NCBI GenBank assembly: GCA_002729885.1 | Contig: PBUB01000002.1 | Span: forward strand, 301,157 to 365,156 | Length of the DNA stretch: 64,000 nucleotides | Source of the DNA: Spirochaetaceae bacterium | Lineage (GTDB): Bacteria > Spirochaetota > Leptospiria > Leptospirales > Leptonemataceae | Reading direction: 5' to 3' | Shown here: piece by piece, positions 1-8,899 of the stretch | How the letters are laid out: each line of letters starts with the position of its first letter | How positions within the stretch are numbered: the first letter of the stretch is position 1 | Made by a program: the position numbers and the translations under genes | The notes under the pieces: generated by a model | Database searches by the model: none | Told to the model about the DNA's origin: nothing | The model's input: the letters and a program-made list of their open reading frames with translations, nothing else

Positions 1-2
1 AA

Positions 3-21
3 ATTTAGAATAATTCTAAAT
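3..21. promoter_or_regulatory. Perfect 9-1-9 palindrome, PerR/Fur-box-like
   Basis: The arms ATTTAGAAT and ATTCTAAAT are perfectly complementary around a single central A. The inner TTAGAAT-A-ATTCTAA has the 7-1-7 architecture of PerR/Fur family operators. It lies about 120 bases before the first gene of the window and may equally serve a gene to the left of the window. I did not notice a second copy elsewhere in the window. Regulator identity is inference. Confidence 0.45.
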
Positions 22-139
22 GCGCTACAGGCAAGTCTTTTTTGTCCAGGGGCTGCTGGTGCGGGTTTTAATTGGAATTTCAAGGCTCGATTGAGGGAGT
101 GAAAAAGTCTCTGGAAAATCCATCCCCGGATGTTGGCCT

Positions 140-3082
140 GTGGATATGCTTGCATACGGTGAAAGGGAAGGGCTACCAGATGAGATTGAAAGGGATGAGA
201 CCACCGGTTTTCCCCTTATTTCGCAGGCCGATGGTATACTGCAGCTAATACTTGCCTATCTTGAGCTACCCTACTCCGTCACCGAGCATGGTTGTGGTAA
301 GAAAGCCAGTCTCATCATCGACTATTTGCTGAAACTGGGAATCCCGGCCTATGGTCTTGCACGGGGGATGGCCCTGGAGCCGGACATGTCTCCCCGGGCC
401 ATGGTAGAAACGGATTATCGCAATCGCTCACAGGCTCTGGTGGCAGCCAACCCATTGCACTCACTATGTGATCTTAACGATGAGCGGTTGCGCTCAATGC
501 TACTGGAAACCTGCAGCCAGGTGGATGCGACTGAAGGAGTCATTCAGACCGGCCCCTATATATTGCGGCATGATCCAGAGGTGCAATTCGTTCAGGCAAG
601 AAGTCACATCTATCCCATTTTATGGTTCTGGGATCCAGATGAAGTAAAGGCCCACCGGCTGGTCATCGACCCGAGTCTCGATCGGACTCGCCTGTTTCCT
701 CCGGCGGAGGTGCGCCGATTGCTCCATTGTTCGGAAGCTTTGATGTTTCAGGCACCTCTGCTGGGTTACTTTCGGTTGGATGTTTTTTCTCTCACTTCCC
801 GGCAAAGCGAATCCCTGAAATCAATATTCGATGCAGGTGAATTTCATTCCAATCTGGAAGCTCTAAACGATAGAATCGAAGATCTGAGTCAGGATGAACA
901 TGCAAGACTGATCCGCAGTATGAATGGAGCACAGGAAGGATCTCTGGGAGATCCCGCCGCCTGGACCTATGCGAATAACCTGCAGGGTTGGGAAAGGTCC
1001 CAGGACGAAGAGCAATATAGAAATACCGGTCGCGGAGAACCGCTAAGATTCCAGCGGAGAAGGTTAATTCGGTCCAGAGAAGGCCGGCAGGGGGACGCTC
1101 CGGCGCGACGGGCAGAGCTCCGCGATACTGTAGATAATGCAGAAATTCTGCGTATTTGCGCTGATGATGCGGCCTGGTCTGCCAGAGCGCTTGCCCCCCT
1201 TGCCGATGTAACCATGACCACCGTCTATTTTAATTCACTACTCAGACTTAACGAAGCATTGGAGAATAATCAGGATCTACAGAGTTTCATTACAGATCCA
1301 AAGAAATTGCATGAGATGCGAGGTCTGGGCGTGCGACTGCGAAGAAGAGTGGACTGGCTGGCCGAGGCATCCATGAGCCCCGAAGGGGAGATCGATGCCC
1401 GTGCTCTTTCTGCTCCGTACTTTGAGGCCGCGCTGGAAACCATCCGGCAGATGAATGCTGCCGGTCTACATGTCTGTATAGACCGGGTGGGCAATCTACA
1501 TGGGCTGCTGGTAAAGGATGAAGAGGCCTATGAGATTCGCAATAGTGCCATGAAACCGGAGTTTCTGGCACAGTCTATTCACCATGTATCCCATATTGAC
1601 TCGGTTAAGAATGCAGGACGCTTTGACGGTCGTCTGGGAGTAACCGGAGGTATTGAAACCGCTCATATCTTTTCTGATCTACATAAATATTTCTCCCGTA
1701 CCATTCTTTCCACCAATTGTGATGTGCGCACCCATGTAAGCGCTTTTCTAGGCGAAGAGATGACCTTTACCGGCGAAGGGGTTTCCATGCCAGGAAGTTC
1801 CGCCGTCGCAGGAAATGCTCGTCCAGAAGCTATTCATAAGATGCGAAATCATGAAGGCCAGGTGTTTCGGGATCGCTTTTTGGAATTCCTCCAGTGGATT
1901 TCTAAAAAGCAGATGGATGGGCAGGTAGTTCTCTTAAATCAATTTCCCGAGCAGGGCAGCGACGATGACCTCATCCAGGCCTGCTTTGATCCGGTGCATT
2001 TCTTTTCCCGGCATAGTTTTGAACGTCACATCGAGCAGGGCCCTGTGCTGGATCGACTCAAGGTTCCCATGGCTCTGGTTTCCCATATCATGGGAATTCA
2101 TCAGGAGGATTTTCATTTTACCGGCGAGCAGGCTGAAGCCGCGGCCCTGGATTTTAATCGCAGACTTCGGAACCTGAGTCTTGAAGAATCCTTTCAGGGG
2201 CTTCGAATCACAGTGGGGATTACTGGAGGCGAATCGGACTTTGTGTGTCATGAAGATGGAAGGGCGATGCGCTGGACTCTGGATGGCGAACTGAACCATG
2301 CCGGGGCCACCGCGGTAGAGGATCGCAAAGATCCAGGAGTGGCGGCGGCCCGATTGGCCGAAGAATTCTACAGGTTGATTCGAGAAGAGGAAAAGGAATT
2401 TCCCGGGGTCAAAGGGATTACAGGCAACGTTCGATTCTATCCAGGAATCAATCGAAACGTAATTCCAGGATCTGTGAGCCTTACGCTGGCTGTTAAGGGA
2501 GATTTGCCAGACGATGAATATGACAGCCTCGCTCGAGAGCTGCACGGATTCGCCGTAGGAACCCTGGGAAAGAAAGTACCCGCCGGAGGAGAAGGGGTTC
2601 GTCTTTCTCGCATGGAGCAGATGAGCTTTGTGAACGTTTATGGACGGGCAGTAGCTTCTATTGATCTTCGCACAGCCGAAAAAGAGATGTCCCATGAGTT
2701 TCGCCGTCAAATGGAGTCCATTATAGACGCAGTGGAAAAGCAATTTGATGTAAAGATACAGGCCTCCGTACAACAGCAGGTAGATCCCTATGGCCTGGCC
2801 CGTTCCGGGCAGGTACTTTTGATGGAAAGAAGCTATGGCGGAAGTCACAACCCCAACGAAGCCGAGCTACAGACCGACCTGACCAGGGGAACCTTACTGC
2901 AATTTCAAACCGTGCATGATCTATTCGCGGAAGGGAAACTTTCCGAGGGATTCAACCTCTACAGGTTTACCGAATCTCGTATACCGGAAACCTACAGAGA
3001 TAAGCTTTCGCGCTTCATATCTGGAGCCCTGCATGATACCTGCAACATCGCCGCAGCTGCCAGCAGGGCCTCTGATCAATGA
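140..3082 (+). CDS. Fusion protein: Cys/His/Asp hydrolase-like N-terminus plus M20-family N-carbamoyl-amino-acid/allantoate amidohydrolase
   Basis: The C-terminal part (about residues 400-970) is an M20 zinc amidohydrolase of the carbamoylase/allantoate amidohydrolase type. It has SHIDSV (485-487 H-x-D), GRFDG with metal-binding D496, GEE (539-540), HIEQGPVLD (630-638), the substrate-domain motif NHAGAT (719-724) and a terminal GGSHNPNE with H903. These enzymes hydrolyse N-carbamoyl or ureido amides. Residues 35-190 carry C52 in HGCGKK, H156 in SHIYP and D177 in VIDPSLD, an order like transglutaminase or protein-glutaminase folds; this is inference. About 200 intervening residues are unassigned. 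Ordinary carbamoylases are about 410-450 residues, so 980 is exceptional. The start is GTG 140; ATG 146 is also possible, and neither has a good Shine-Dalgarno sequence. Confidence 0.8.
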   Translation: MDMLAYGEREGLPDEIERDETTGFPLISQADGILQLILAYLELPYSVTEHGCGKKASLIIDYLLKLGIPAYGLARGMALEPDMSPRAMVETDYRNRSQALVAANPLHSLCDLNDERLRSMLLETCSQVDATEGVIQTGPYILRHDPEVQFVQARSHIYPILWFWDPDEVKAHRLVIDPSLDRTRLFPPAEVRRLLHCSEALMFQAPLLGYFRLDVFSLTSRQSESLKSIFDAGEFHSNLEALNDRIEDLSQDEHARLIRSMNGAQEGSLGDPAAWTYANNLQGWERSQDEEQYRNTGRGEPLRFQRRRLIRSREGRQGDAPARRAELRDTVDNAEILRICADDAAWSARALAPLADVTMTTVYFNSLLRLNEALENNQDLQSFITDPKKLHEMRGLGVRLRRRVDWLAEASMSPEGEIDARALSAPYFEAALETIRQMNAAGLHVCIDRVGNLHGLLVKDEEAYEIRNSAMKPEFLAQSIHHVSHIDSVKNAGRFDGRLGVTGGIETAHIFSDLHKYFSRTILSTNCDVRTHVSAFLGEEMTFTGEGVSMPGSSAVAGNARPEAIHKMRNHEGQVFRDRFLEFLQWISKKQMDGQVVLLNQFPEQGSDDDLIQACFDPVHFFSRHSFERHIEQGPVLDRLKVPMALVSHIMGIHQEDFHFTGEQAEAAALDFNRRLRNLSLEESFQGLRITVGITGGESDFVCHEDGRAMRWTLDGELNHAGATAVEDRKDPGVAAARLAEEFYRLIREEEKEFPGVKGITGNVRFYPGINRNVIPGSVSLTLAVKGDLPDDEYDSLARELHGFAVGTLGKKVPAGGEGVRLSRMEQMSFVNVYGRAVASIDLRTAEKEMSHEFRRQMESIIDAVEKQFDVKIQASVQQQVDPYGLARSGQVLLMERSYGGSHNPNEAELQTDLTRGTLLQFQTVHDLFAEGKLSEGFNLYRFTESRIPETYRDKLSRFISGALHDTCNIAAAASRASDQ

Positions 3083-3180
3083 GCAGGGGTAGTGTATGGC
3101 ACGTATCAGGGCGCCCATTTGGGCGCCAGGTTTCAATCTTACATGGATAATTGCGGTGGCTCTATCGCCCTCATGGATTT

Positions 3181-3705
3181 CTATTCCGGACTGCTATTTG
3201 TAAGCATATATTCCATAATATCCAGAAGATGAATGGAACCTACCAGTTTTCCGCTTTTGTCCAGAACTGGCAGGATCTTGATGATATCTCCGTCCAGCAT
3301 TTGATGGATGGCATGGGATAGTGGATCTTCCGGTGAGCATGAGCGAATGGGAAATTTCATGATCTCTCCGGCAGTCTCTGCTGTTACATGATGCAGAATC
3401 TCTCTTCCCGAGTACCTGGAGAATTTTCCGCGATAGGGTCCTCGGGCCTGCGGAGGTTGACTGTGCAGATGAAAATCCGACCTTCGCGTATGCTTGAGGT
3501 GGCGTGCCAGGTCTCCCAGACTGATCAATCCCTGGATTCTATGCTGTCTGTCCTCAACCAGGATTATGCGATCTTCGGCCAGGTTGGTCATCTGATCCAC
3601 CAGGGCCGGAATAGGGAGGCTCTCCGATACTACAAGCAATGGATCCTGTGCAATCCCGGGTCCTTCCAGAAATTGGCCAACGGTCGGTACGCTTTTAGAT
3701 GTCAT
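3181..3705 (-). CDS. Two-CBS-domain protein
   Basis: This 174-residue soluble protein is made almost entirely of two CBS motifs. The first is around residues 10-70 (PALVDQMTNLAEDRIILVED, then GLISLGDLARHL). The second is around 110-168 (TAGEIMKFPIRSCSPEDPL, then ILPVLDKSGKLVGSIHLLDI). CBS pairs usually bind adenine nucleotides and regulate an attached or neighbouring protein. Its start overlaps the end of the upstream antiporter gene by 11 bases, so the two are translationally coupled. The likely role is a nucleotide-sensing regulator of that transporter, an inference from context. Confidence 0.8.
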   Translation of the reverse strand: MTSKSVPTVGQFLEGPGIAQDPLLVVSESLPIPALVDQMTNLAEDRIILVEDRQHRIQGLISLGDLARHLKHTRRSDFHLHSQPPQARGPYRGKFSRYSGREILHHVTAETAGEIMKFPIRSCSPEDPLSHAIHQMLDGDIIKILPVLDKSGKLVGSIHLLDIMEYMLTNSSPE

Positions 3706-4942
3706 TTTCTGTCTGCCCCGGATCAGAAATAAGTTTGCTTCGCACCGAATGGGATTCGCCGGCCAGAACCAGTGCCCTTCGAGTGAAAAGTGGACCCAAT
3801 AATTCGCTTACTGTAGTAGTAGCGATAACTACGCTCAACAGAATTTCTTCGATATTGCCGGGAAAGTTCAGTCTGGTTCGCGCCTGAAGTGCCAGCCCCA
3901 GGGCCACCCCTGCCTGAGGCATCAGCGCCATTCCCGTATATTTTCGAATGGCTGGATCGGCATTCGAAAATCGGGCGGCAAGATAGGCACCGGAAGCTTT
4001 TCCGGTCATCCTTGCCACAGAATAGCCAAGAGCCAGAAGCCAGGCTCCTCCCAGAATATCCCATTGAATATGCAGTCCCGATATTATGAAGAATAGAGTG
4101 AAAATGATGCTTTCGAAGGAATCGGAGATCACCGAGTAGATGGAATCAAAGTGCTTGTAGCTGTTTACCAGAGCCATGCCCAGCACCATACAGGCTAGCA
4201 AACCTCCGGCCTCCAGGTAGTTTGCCAGGCCCGCACAGAGAAGAATGACTGTAAATGTGGGAAGAAGCATACTTTCTCTTTGCTCCACGCGGTCCAGCAC
4301 CAGCCTCAGTACAAGAGCTCCAGCCAAACCCAGAAGAACCGAAACCCCAATTTCTCGAAGTGCATCCAGAAGAGATAGAAGCAGGGTGCCTTCGTATCCC
4401 AGTAGCATTCCGGCCCCGGCCGTGGCCGCTGAAAATGTTATGAGAGCAAGGCCATCGTCTGCAGCGACGATAGAAAGAACGATGGTGGTCAGTGGTCCTC
4501 TGGCTCTCTGTTCATGAACCACTGCAAGAGTGGCTGCCGGAGCCGTGGCCGCTGCGATGCTTCCCAGCACCAGAGCCAGTGCCAGGGCAATGTTCCATGG
4601 AAGTCCTGCGAATTGCCAGGCGATGGTGAAAGTCGTGAGCCCTACCAGAATGGTAGCTGCATAGAACTCGGAAAATAGAACGCGAAAGACCAGATTACCC
4701 AGCTTTCGCAGGCGACTCCACTGCAAGCTCCCTCCAATCAGAAAACCGATGATGGCCAGGGCCAGCTCCACGATAATTTCTGTTTGCTCCAGGAATCCAG
4801 CAGGAAGGATGTCCAGAGTTCCCAGCACCGCTCCGGTGAGAATAAACAGGCTTACACCGGGAAGACCCAGGCGTTCAGCCAAAAATTCGCTTCCAAACCC
4901 GGCCAGAAGAAGCAAGCCTATCCAGAGTAGAGGAGTTTCCAT
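3695..4942 (-). CDS. Cation:proton antiporter, CPA family
   Basis: The 415-residue protein is almost wholly hydrophobic with about 11-12 predicted membrane spans. It has the glycine- and alanine-rich pattern of Na+/H+ or K+/H+ exchangers of the CPA1/CPA2 group, for example GVSLFILTGAVLGTLDILPA near the N-terminus and a VAADDGLALITFSA helix, where the paired aspartates are typical ion-binding residues of electrogenic CPA members. It would act in the inner membrane in pH or cation homeostasis. The downstream overlapping CBS gene suggests nucleotide-dependent control. The gene is divergent from pyruvate kinase, the two starts being only 58 bases apart. Ion specificity cannot be told from sequence. 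Confidence 0.85.
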   Translation of the reverse strand: METPLLWIGLLLLAGFGSEFLAERLGLPGVSLFILTGAVLGTLDILPAGFLEQTEIIVELALAIIGFLIGGSLQWSRLRKLGNLVFRVLFSEFYAATILVGLTTFTIAWQFAGLPWNIALALALVLGSIAAATAPAATLAVVHEQRARGPLTTIVLSIVAADDGLALITFSAATAGAGMLLGYEGTLLLSLLDALREIGVSVLLGLAGALVLRLVLDRVEQRESMLLPTFTVILLCAGLANYLEAGGLLACMVLGMALVNSYKHFDSIYSVISDSFESIIFTLFFIISGLHIQWDILGGAWLLALGYSVARMTGKASGAYLAARFSNADPAIRKYTGMALMPQAGVALGLALQARTRLNFPGNIEEILLSVVIATTTVSELLGPLFTRRALVLAGESHSVRSKLISDPGQTENDI

Positions 4943-5000
4943 ACGATGCTATGCGTTTGCCTGCTATTTGAACGAACCAACTCTCCAGGAGCCTGCTGAC

Positions 5001-6422
5001 ATGTCCGATCTCAAGTTTACACGCATTATCGCAACACTGGGCCCGGCCAGTCAAGAAGAGGATCAGATTAGATCATTGATTCGATCCGGGGCCGATTGCT
5101 TTCGGCTGAATTTCTCCCATAGCGATGGGCCGGGCCTGGAACCCTACATTAAAAAGGTTCGTCAGATCAGCGAGTCCGAGGGAAAATATATCCCACTACT
5201 GGCCGATATTCAGGGGCCCAAGTTAAGAGTAGGGCACCTTCCCGGGGAAGGTGCGGAGCTCCTGGATGATCAGCTTTTCACTATTACTCATAGAAAAGTT
5301 GAGGGCAGTGCTGAGCAGGTGCATTCTCCCTATGAGCTACTATCAAAGGATTTGCAAATCGGACATCGAGTTCTACTTGCGGATGGAAGTATTGAGATGG
5401 TGGTAGAGTCCATCGATGGCGAAGATGTGCGCTGTCGAGTTCTTCATGGCGGCCTGCTAACTTCCAACAAAGGTATGAACTTACCCGATACAGAAGTTAG
5501 CGCCGCTACCCTCACAGATAAAGATCGCCGGGATCTCCAGTTCATAGGAAAATCAGACATAGACCTGGTGGCCGTTTCCTTTGTGCGCAGGGCCAGTGAT
5601 ATTCGCGATGCACGAGACATTCTGGGAGATTCTCGCATTCCAGTGCTGGCCAAACTGGAAAGACCGGAGGCCCTGAACCAGCTAAACGAAATTCTGGAAG
5701 AGGCGGACGGTGTGATGGTGGCCCGGGGAGATCTGGGAGTGGAAATTGAATTCGAAAGGGTTCCTTTTGTCCAGAAGCAGATTCTACAGAGGGCTTCGGT
5801 GCGAGGCAAATGGGCCATCGTCGCCACGGAAATGTTACGAAGTATGGTGGATCATAGCAGGCCCACGCGAGCGGAGGTGACCGATGTGGCCAACGCGGTA
5901 CTGGATGGGGCCGATTGCGTAATGCTTTCGGAAGAAACAGCTATGGGCAAGCATCCGTCGGTGGCCGTGCAGGCCATGATTCGCATACTCAAGGCAGCGG
6001 ATTCTGCCGATGCAGACCACCGGGATAGATTCGAAGCAGACATTGTTAGTTTTGCCGCCGGTGCCGCCGGTGCCGCAGTAAGCGCGGCGGAGCGATTGGG
6101 GGCCCGGGCCATTGTGGTTCTGGCAGGCTCCAATGTAACTGCACTTCTACTGTCAAAATGGAGATCCAGAGTGCCTATCCTGGCTTTGTCCGGCGGCAAG
6201 AGCACCCTTCGCAGACTGAATGTTCTGAGAGGAGTGATTCCAGTGGAAATCCAATCTCAGGCTGGCATGGAAGAGCAGATTCGTCTGGCTGATGCAAGGT
6301 TGCTCCAGGAAGGCTGGGCCAGTGCTGGAGATACCGTGGTAATTGCCGGGGCCATACCTCTGGGAGAGGGAAAAGAAACAAACTCCATTCGCTTCCATCG
6401 TGTTCGAAAACCGAAAGCCTGA
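5001..6422 (+). CDS. pyk: Pyruvate kinase
   Basis: This enzyme converts phosphoenolpyruvate and ADP to pyruvate and ATP, the last step of glycolysis. The 473-residue protein has the family landmarks in order: ATLGPAS near the start, LNFSHSD, ADIQGPKLRVG, VARGDLGVEI (around residue 240), and the signature with TEMLRSMVDHSRPTRAEVTD followed by DGADCVMLSEETA. A C-terminal regulatory domain is present. The reading frame is open upstream to 4749, but those 84 codons lie antisense to the antiporter gene. ATG 5001 with AGGA about 10 bases upstream gives the normal N-terminus (MSDLKFTRIIATLGP). Confidence 0.97.
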   Translation: MSDLKFTRIIATLGPASQEEDQIRSLIRSGADCFRLNFSHSDGPGLEPYIKKVRQISESEGKYIPLLADIQGPKLRVGHLPGEGAELLDDQLFTITHRKVEGSAEQVHSPYELLSKDLQIGHRVLLADGSIEMVVESIDGEDVRCRVLHGGLLTSNKGMNLPDTEVSAATLTDKDRRDLQFIGKSDIDLVAVSFVRRASDIRDARDILGDSRIPVLAKLERPEALNQLNEILEEADGVMVARGDLGVEIEFERVPFVQKQILQRASVRGKWAIVATEMLRSMVDHSRPTRAEVTDVANAVLDGADCVMLSEETAMGKHPSVAVQAMIRILKAADSADADHRDRFEADIVSFAAGAAGAAVSAAERLGARAIVVLAGSNVTALLLSKWRSRVPILALSGGKSTLRRLNVLRGVIPVEIQSQAGMEEQIRLADARLLQEGWASAGDTVVIAGAIPLGEGKETNSIRFHRVRKPKA

Positions 6423-6436
6423 AGCTTTCCACGGCA

Positions 6437-6478
6437 GCCAGTGGCCTTGCGAAGCGTATAAAAAGCAATGCCACTGGC
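6437..6478. other. Long stem-loop between convergent genes
   Basis: GCCAGTGGC (6437-6445) pairs with GCCACTGGC (6470-6478). After one mismatch, TTGC (6447-6450) pairs with GCAA (6465-6468), leaving a 14-base A-rich loop. It lies 15 bases past the pyruvate kinase stop. There is no following T-run, so it may be a 3' stabiliser or Rho-dependent end rather than an intrinsic terminator. Confidence 0.5.
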
Positions 6479-6580
6479 CGGGACGTCCAGAACCCGTAAA
6501 AGGAATAAGCCGCCTTATCGTCAGATTGGCAAATGGCGGATCAGGACGGACCGAAGGATTTCGCCGGCCCGTCCAAAGGA

Positions 6581-6790
6581 TCAGCCTCTGGTAGACCGGC
6601 CCAGAACCATTCCTATGCCACCAATTACCAGGCCGCCCACAAGAATCAGCGCTGCGATCCAGGGATTATCGGTGAGGTCCATATTGCGATACTGAAGATG
6701 CATATCCCAGATGGAGTTTACCATACTGGCGCCTCCCAGAAATATTCCAACACCGCCCAATGCGCGAAAGATCGAGGAAATAAAGTTCAT
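6581..6790 (-). CDS. Small two-helix membrane protein
   Basis: This is a 69-residue protein with two predicted membrane helices (about residues 5-24 and 44-63), each glycine-rich (GGVGIFLGGAS and VGGLVIGGIGMVLG), separated by a polar loop. A good Shine-Dalgarno (CCGGAG) sits 7 bases before the ATG, which supports it as a real gene despite its size. I do not recognise a family with certainty; small DUF3185-like membrane proteins have a similar build. It is transcribed towards pyruvate kinase. Confidence 0.6.
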   Translation of the reverse strand: MNFISSIFRALGGVGIFLGGASMVNSIWDMHLQYRNMDLTDNPWIAALILVGGLVIGGIGMVLGRSTRG

Positions 6791-6896
6791 TCAGTTGCTC
6801 CGGAAATACTAGAATTGAGGTCCAGAGCTTAGAAAGGTTTAGTTTTCAGGGAAGCCTTTTTCTTTACGGTGGGAAAAATTACTTTGTCAGTATTTA

Positions 6897-8135
6897 TTAG
6901 TTCGTACAGGGGATTCTGTAGGCGATACTCTGACTCAACGCCTGGGTAGCGGCATCCGAGGTCGCAAAAACAATCAAATCGCCGTTCGGAAGTTCTACAA
7001 TGGACTGGGGCTGATTGGTAGTATTATTCGTGAAATGGGCCGGAACATTGAGTCTTCGCACTACGCCATATCGCAGCACATGAACCCTCAATTGCATATC
7101 AGACGTAGTGGGACCGGCCCCGATTGCCCAGACGACGGGCCCGGTTCGAGTGGCCAGCAGTCCGGATCCCAGATGAGAATTCTCCACGATGGTATCTTCT
7201 GCAGACCAGGCCCCTCCGGCAAAGCGCATGAGCTTCACCGAGGAGGGGCCATAGGCCGGAACAAAGAAATCATTTCCTTTTACTGCGAAAGCTACAGGAG
7301 ATTTCTTTTGGGGGTTGGAAAAGGCTTGGAAGCTGTATGTGTTTTCGGTTAAGGTGAAAGGTTCTCGTATCTGATTTATTTGAAGCGTTGCCGGATTGGA
7401 GCCATCCACACTTTCATATTCCACCGCGAAATCTGCCAGGCCGTTACTCTTGATCGGCGAAAGGAAGGGACCTCCCGGCGATGTGCCGGAGTTATCGAAG
7501 TATACGTTGGAGCTGGAACCATCGTACTTTCGCAAGAAGGATAGTAGTTTGGAGTTCGTCCCATCCGATACGTTTCCCGTGATGTAGAGTGCACTTCCGC
7601 TACTGGCCACTCCCTGAAAGGATGTAGGTTCGCCGCTATACTGATACTGGTCCAGTGTGCTCCAGTTACTCAGGTCGCTGGAAAAGCGTAGAAATCCATT
7701 CAGGCCAGCGCCCGAGTCGCCACTTCCTGCCACCGCCACTCCGTCATTGCTGAACTCAATTTGTCGAGGGCTGGCTCCAGAACCAGGATTGAAGGAGTCC
7801 AGAATGCTTATGGTACTCAAGCTGAAATCTGAACGCGCCACTATCCAGGTTCTGGAAGTACCGGAATCCTGATGGCCTGCGATGAGAATGGAATCCTGCG
7901 ACGGGGAAATACGGGCATCAAAAATCGCTGTAGGGCCAATGCCGCTTTGAAATTCTACAGGGCCAAGACTCTGAATGGGACCTTCATAGGTGCACTGAAC
8001 GGCCAGGCGCGCAAACAGAAATTCTGGTATTGGGTTACAGCCCGGGTCTCCGGGTAGGCATTGCTCTTGCTTACATCGGATACTCAGAGCGGGGAATAGA
8101 AGGATGATTACCAGAATGTGAGTGGCAAGTCTCAC
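6897..8135 (-). CDS. Putative lipoprotein, beta-propeller-like, unknown function
   Basis: The 412-residue protein begins with a hydrophobic signal (THILVIILLFPALSIRC) ending in a spirochaete-type relaxed lipobox, so Cys21 is probably lipidated. The body is poor in charge and rich in Gly, Ser, Thr and Asn. It contains recurring blade-like strands such as ILIAGHQDSGTS, GVAVAGSGDSGAG and LYITGNVSDGTN, as in propeller or outer-surface repeat proteins. The start codon is GTG. No enzyme motif is visible. A surface or periplasmic location is inferred. Confidence 0.65.
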   Translation of the reverse strand: MRLATHILVIILLFPALSIRCKQEQCLPGDPGCNPIPEFLFARLAVQCTYEGPIQSLGPVEFQSGIGPTAIFDARISPSQDSILIAGHQDSGTSRTWIVARSDFSLSTISILDSFNPGSGASPRQIEFSNDGVAVAGSGDSGAGLNGFLRFSSDLSNWSTLDQYQYSGEPTSFQGVASSGSALYITGNVSDGTNSKLLSFLRKYDGSSSNVYFDNSGTSPGGPFLSPIKSNGLADFAVEYESVDGSNPATLQINQIREPFTLTENTYSFQAFSNPQKKSPVAFAVKGNDFFVPAYGPSSVKLMRFAGGAWSAEDTIVENSHLGSGLLATRTGPVVWAIGAGPTTSDMQLRVHVLRYGVVRRLNVPAHFTNNTTNQPQSIVELPNGDLIVFATSDAATQALSQSIAYRIPCTN

Positions 8136-8289
8136 CCGGAGATCTAATGCATGGTAATGTTTATTGTCAATAAACTAATATACTAAATTCGCAAAGAAGG
8201 GCTCTGGCTGGCCGAATTTTCCAATGTGTTATTCGAAAGCTCCCATTTTTTGGTAAGAATATTGCACTGATTCGCTGGTTGGAATACAT

Positions 8290-8643
8290 TCATGAAGTAA
8301 TATTCAATATATTCGGCGGCTTGCCTTTAAAGTCCCCCGCCGCATAGCGCTCAAAATCAGATAGAAATGTAGCCAGATCCCACCTATGTTCGTTTAAAGG
8401 ATTCACATTGTGGACATCATGCAGGGCTCGCATCGCCAGAGCTCTGGCCCCATTGATATTCTCTCTTTTCATATGCTCCAGGGATGCCGCTATCTGAATG
8501 AAAGATTGTAGAATTGATGGACGAGGCTGATCATTGAGAATCCAGATTTCTTCCATTACCTCGTGAGCTTCATAGTATTCGCCAGCATTGATACAATGCA
8601 CGAATTGATTCAGCTTTGATTCGGGTAATTGAATGGGTGGCAT
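8290..8643 (-). CDS. DUF309 family protein
   Basis: This 117-residue all-helical protein has the DUF309 hallmark: GEYYEAHEVMEEIW (residues 20-33), then SFIQIAASLEHMKRENINGA. The conserved His-Glu pair in AHEVMEEIW is the family signature, and its biochemical role is unknown. A weak AAGGG Shine-Dalgarno precedes ATG 8643. No operon partner is evident; the next gene upstream on the same strand is about 1.8 kb away. Confidence 0.8.
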   Translation of the reverse strand: MPPIQLPESKLNQFVHCINAGEYYEAHEVMEEIWILNDQPRPSILQSFIQIAASLEHMKRENINGARALAMRALHDVHNVNPLNEHRWDLATFLSDFERYAAGDFKGKPPNILNITS

Positions 8644-8802
8644 GACCCTTTACTGATTTCGACAGGCTCACGGATCAATGGTTTTATTGTTCCGGTTCAG
8701 CTACTCTTTCCCTGGCTATTTGAGGAGCCTGTATATCCCGGAGCTCTTTATGCTTTGCGGAGCTCTATATCCGTCCTTGCGATTTTTATTCATCCCGGAG
8801 TT

Positions 8803-8849
8803 CTCGATCCATCCTTGAGTTCGCTATCCATCCTTGAGTTCGCTATCCA
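8803..8849. repeat. Short tandem repeat, 19-base unit, about 2.5 copies
   Basis: The unit is close to CGCTATCCATCCTTGAGTT. Copies lie at 8803-8821 (diverged at its first bases), 8822-8840 and a partial copy at 8841-8849. It sits in the 256-base non-coding stretch between the HerA-like and DUF309 genes, which also contains a repeated CAGCTACTCTTTC at about 8698 and 8909. Confidence 0.6.
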
Positions 8850-8899
8850 GAGATGTGCATAGCTACCGGGAACCCAGGCTTCGCATTAATGGCCGAGTC

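Noticed and set aside
1934..2848. 304-residue open frame on the minus strand
   Set aside because: It is fully antisense to the M20 domain with no conserved motif; a shadow of the coding bias.
4749..5000. 84-codon N-terminal extension of pyruvate kinase
   Set aside because: It lies antisense to the antiporter gene and precedes the normal pyruvate kinase N-terminus; ATG 5001 has a Shine-Dalgarno.
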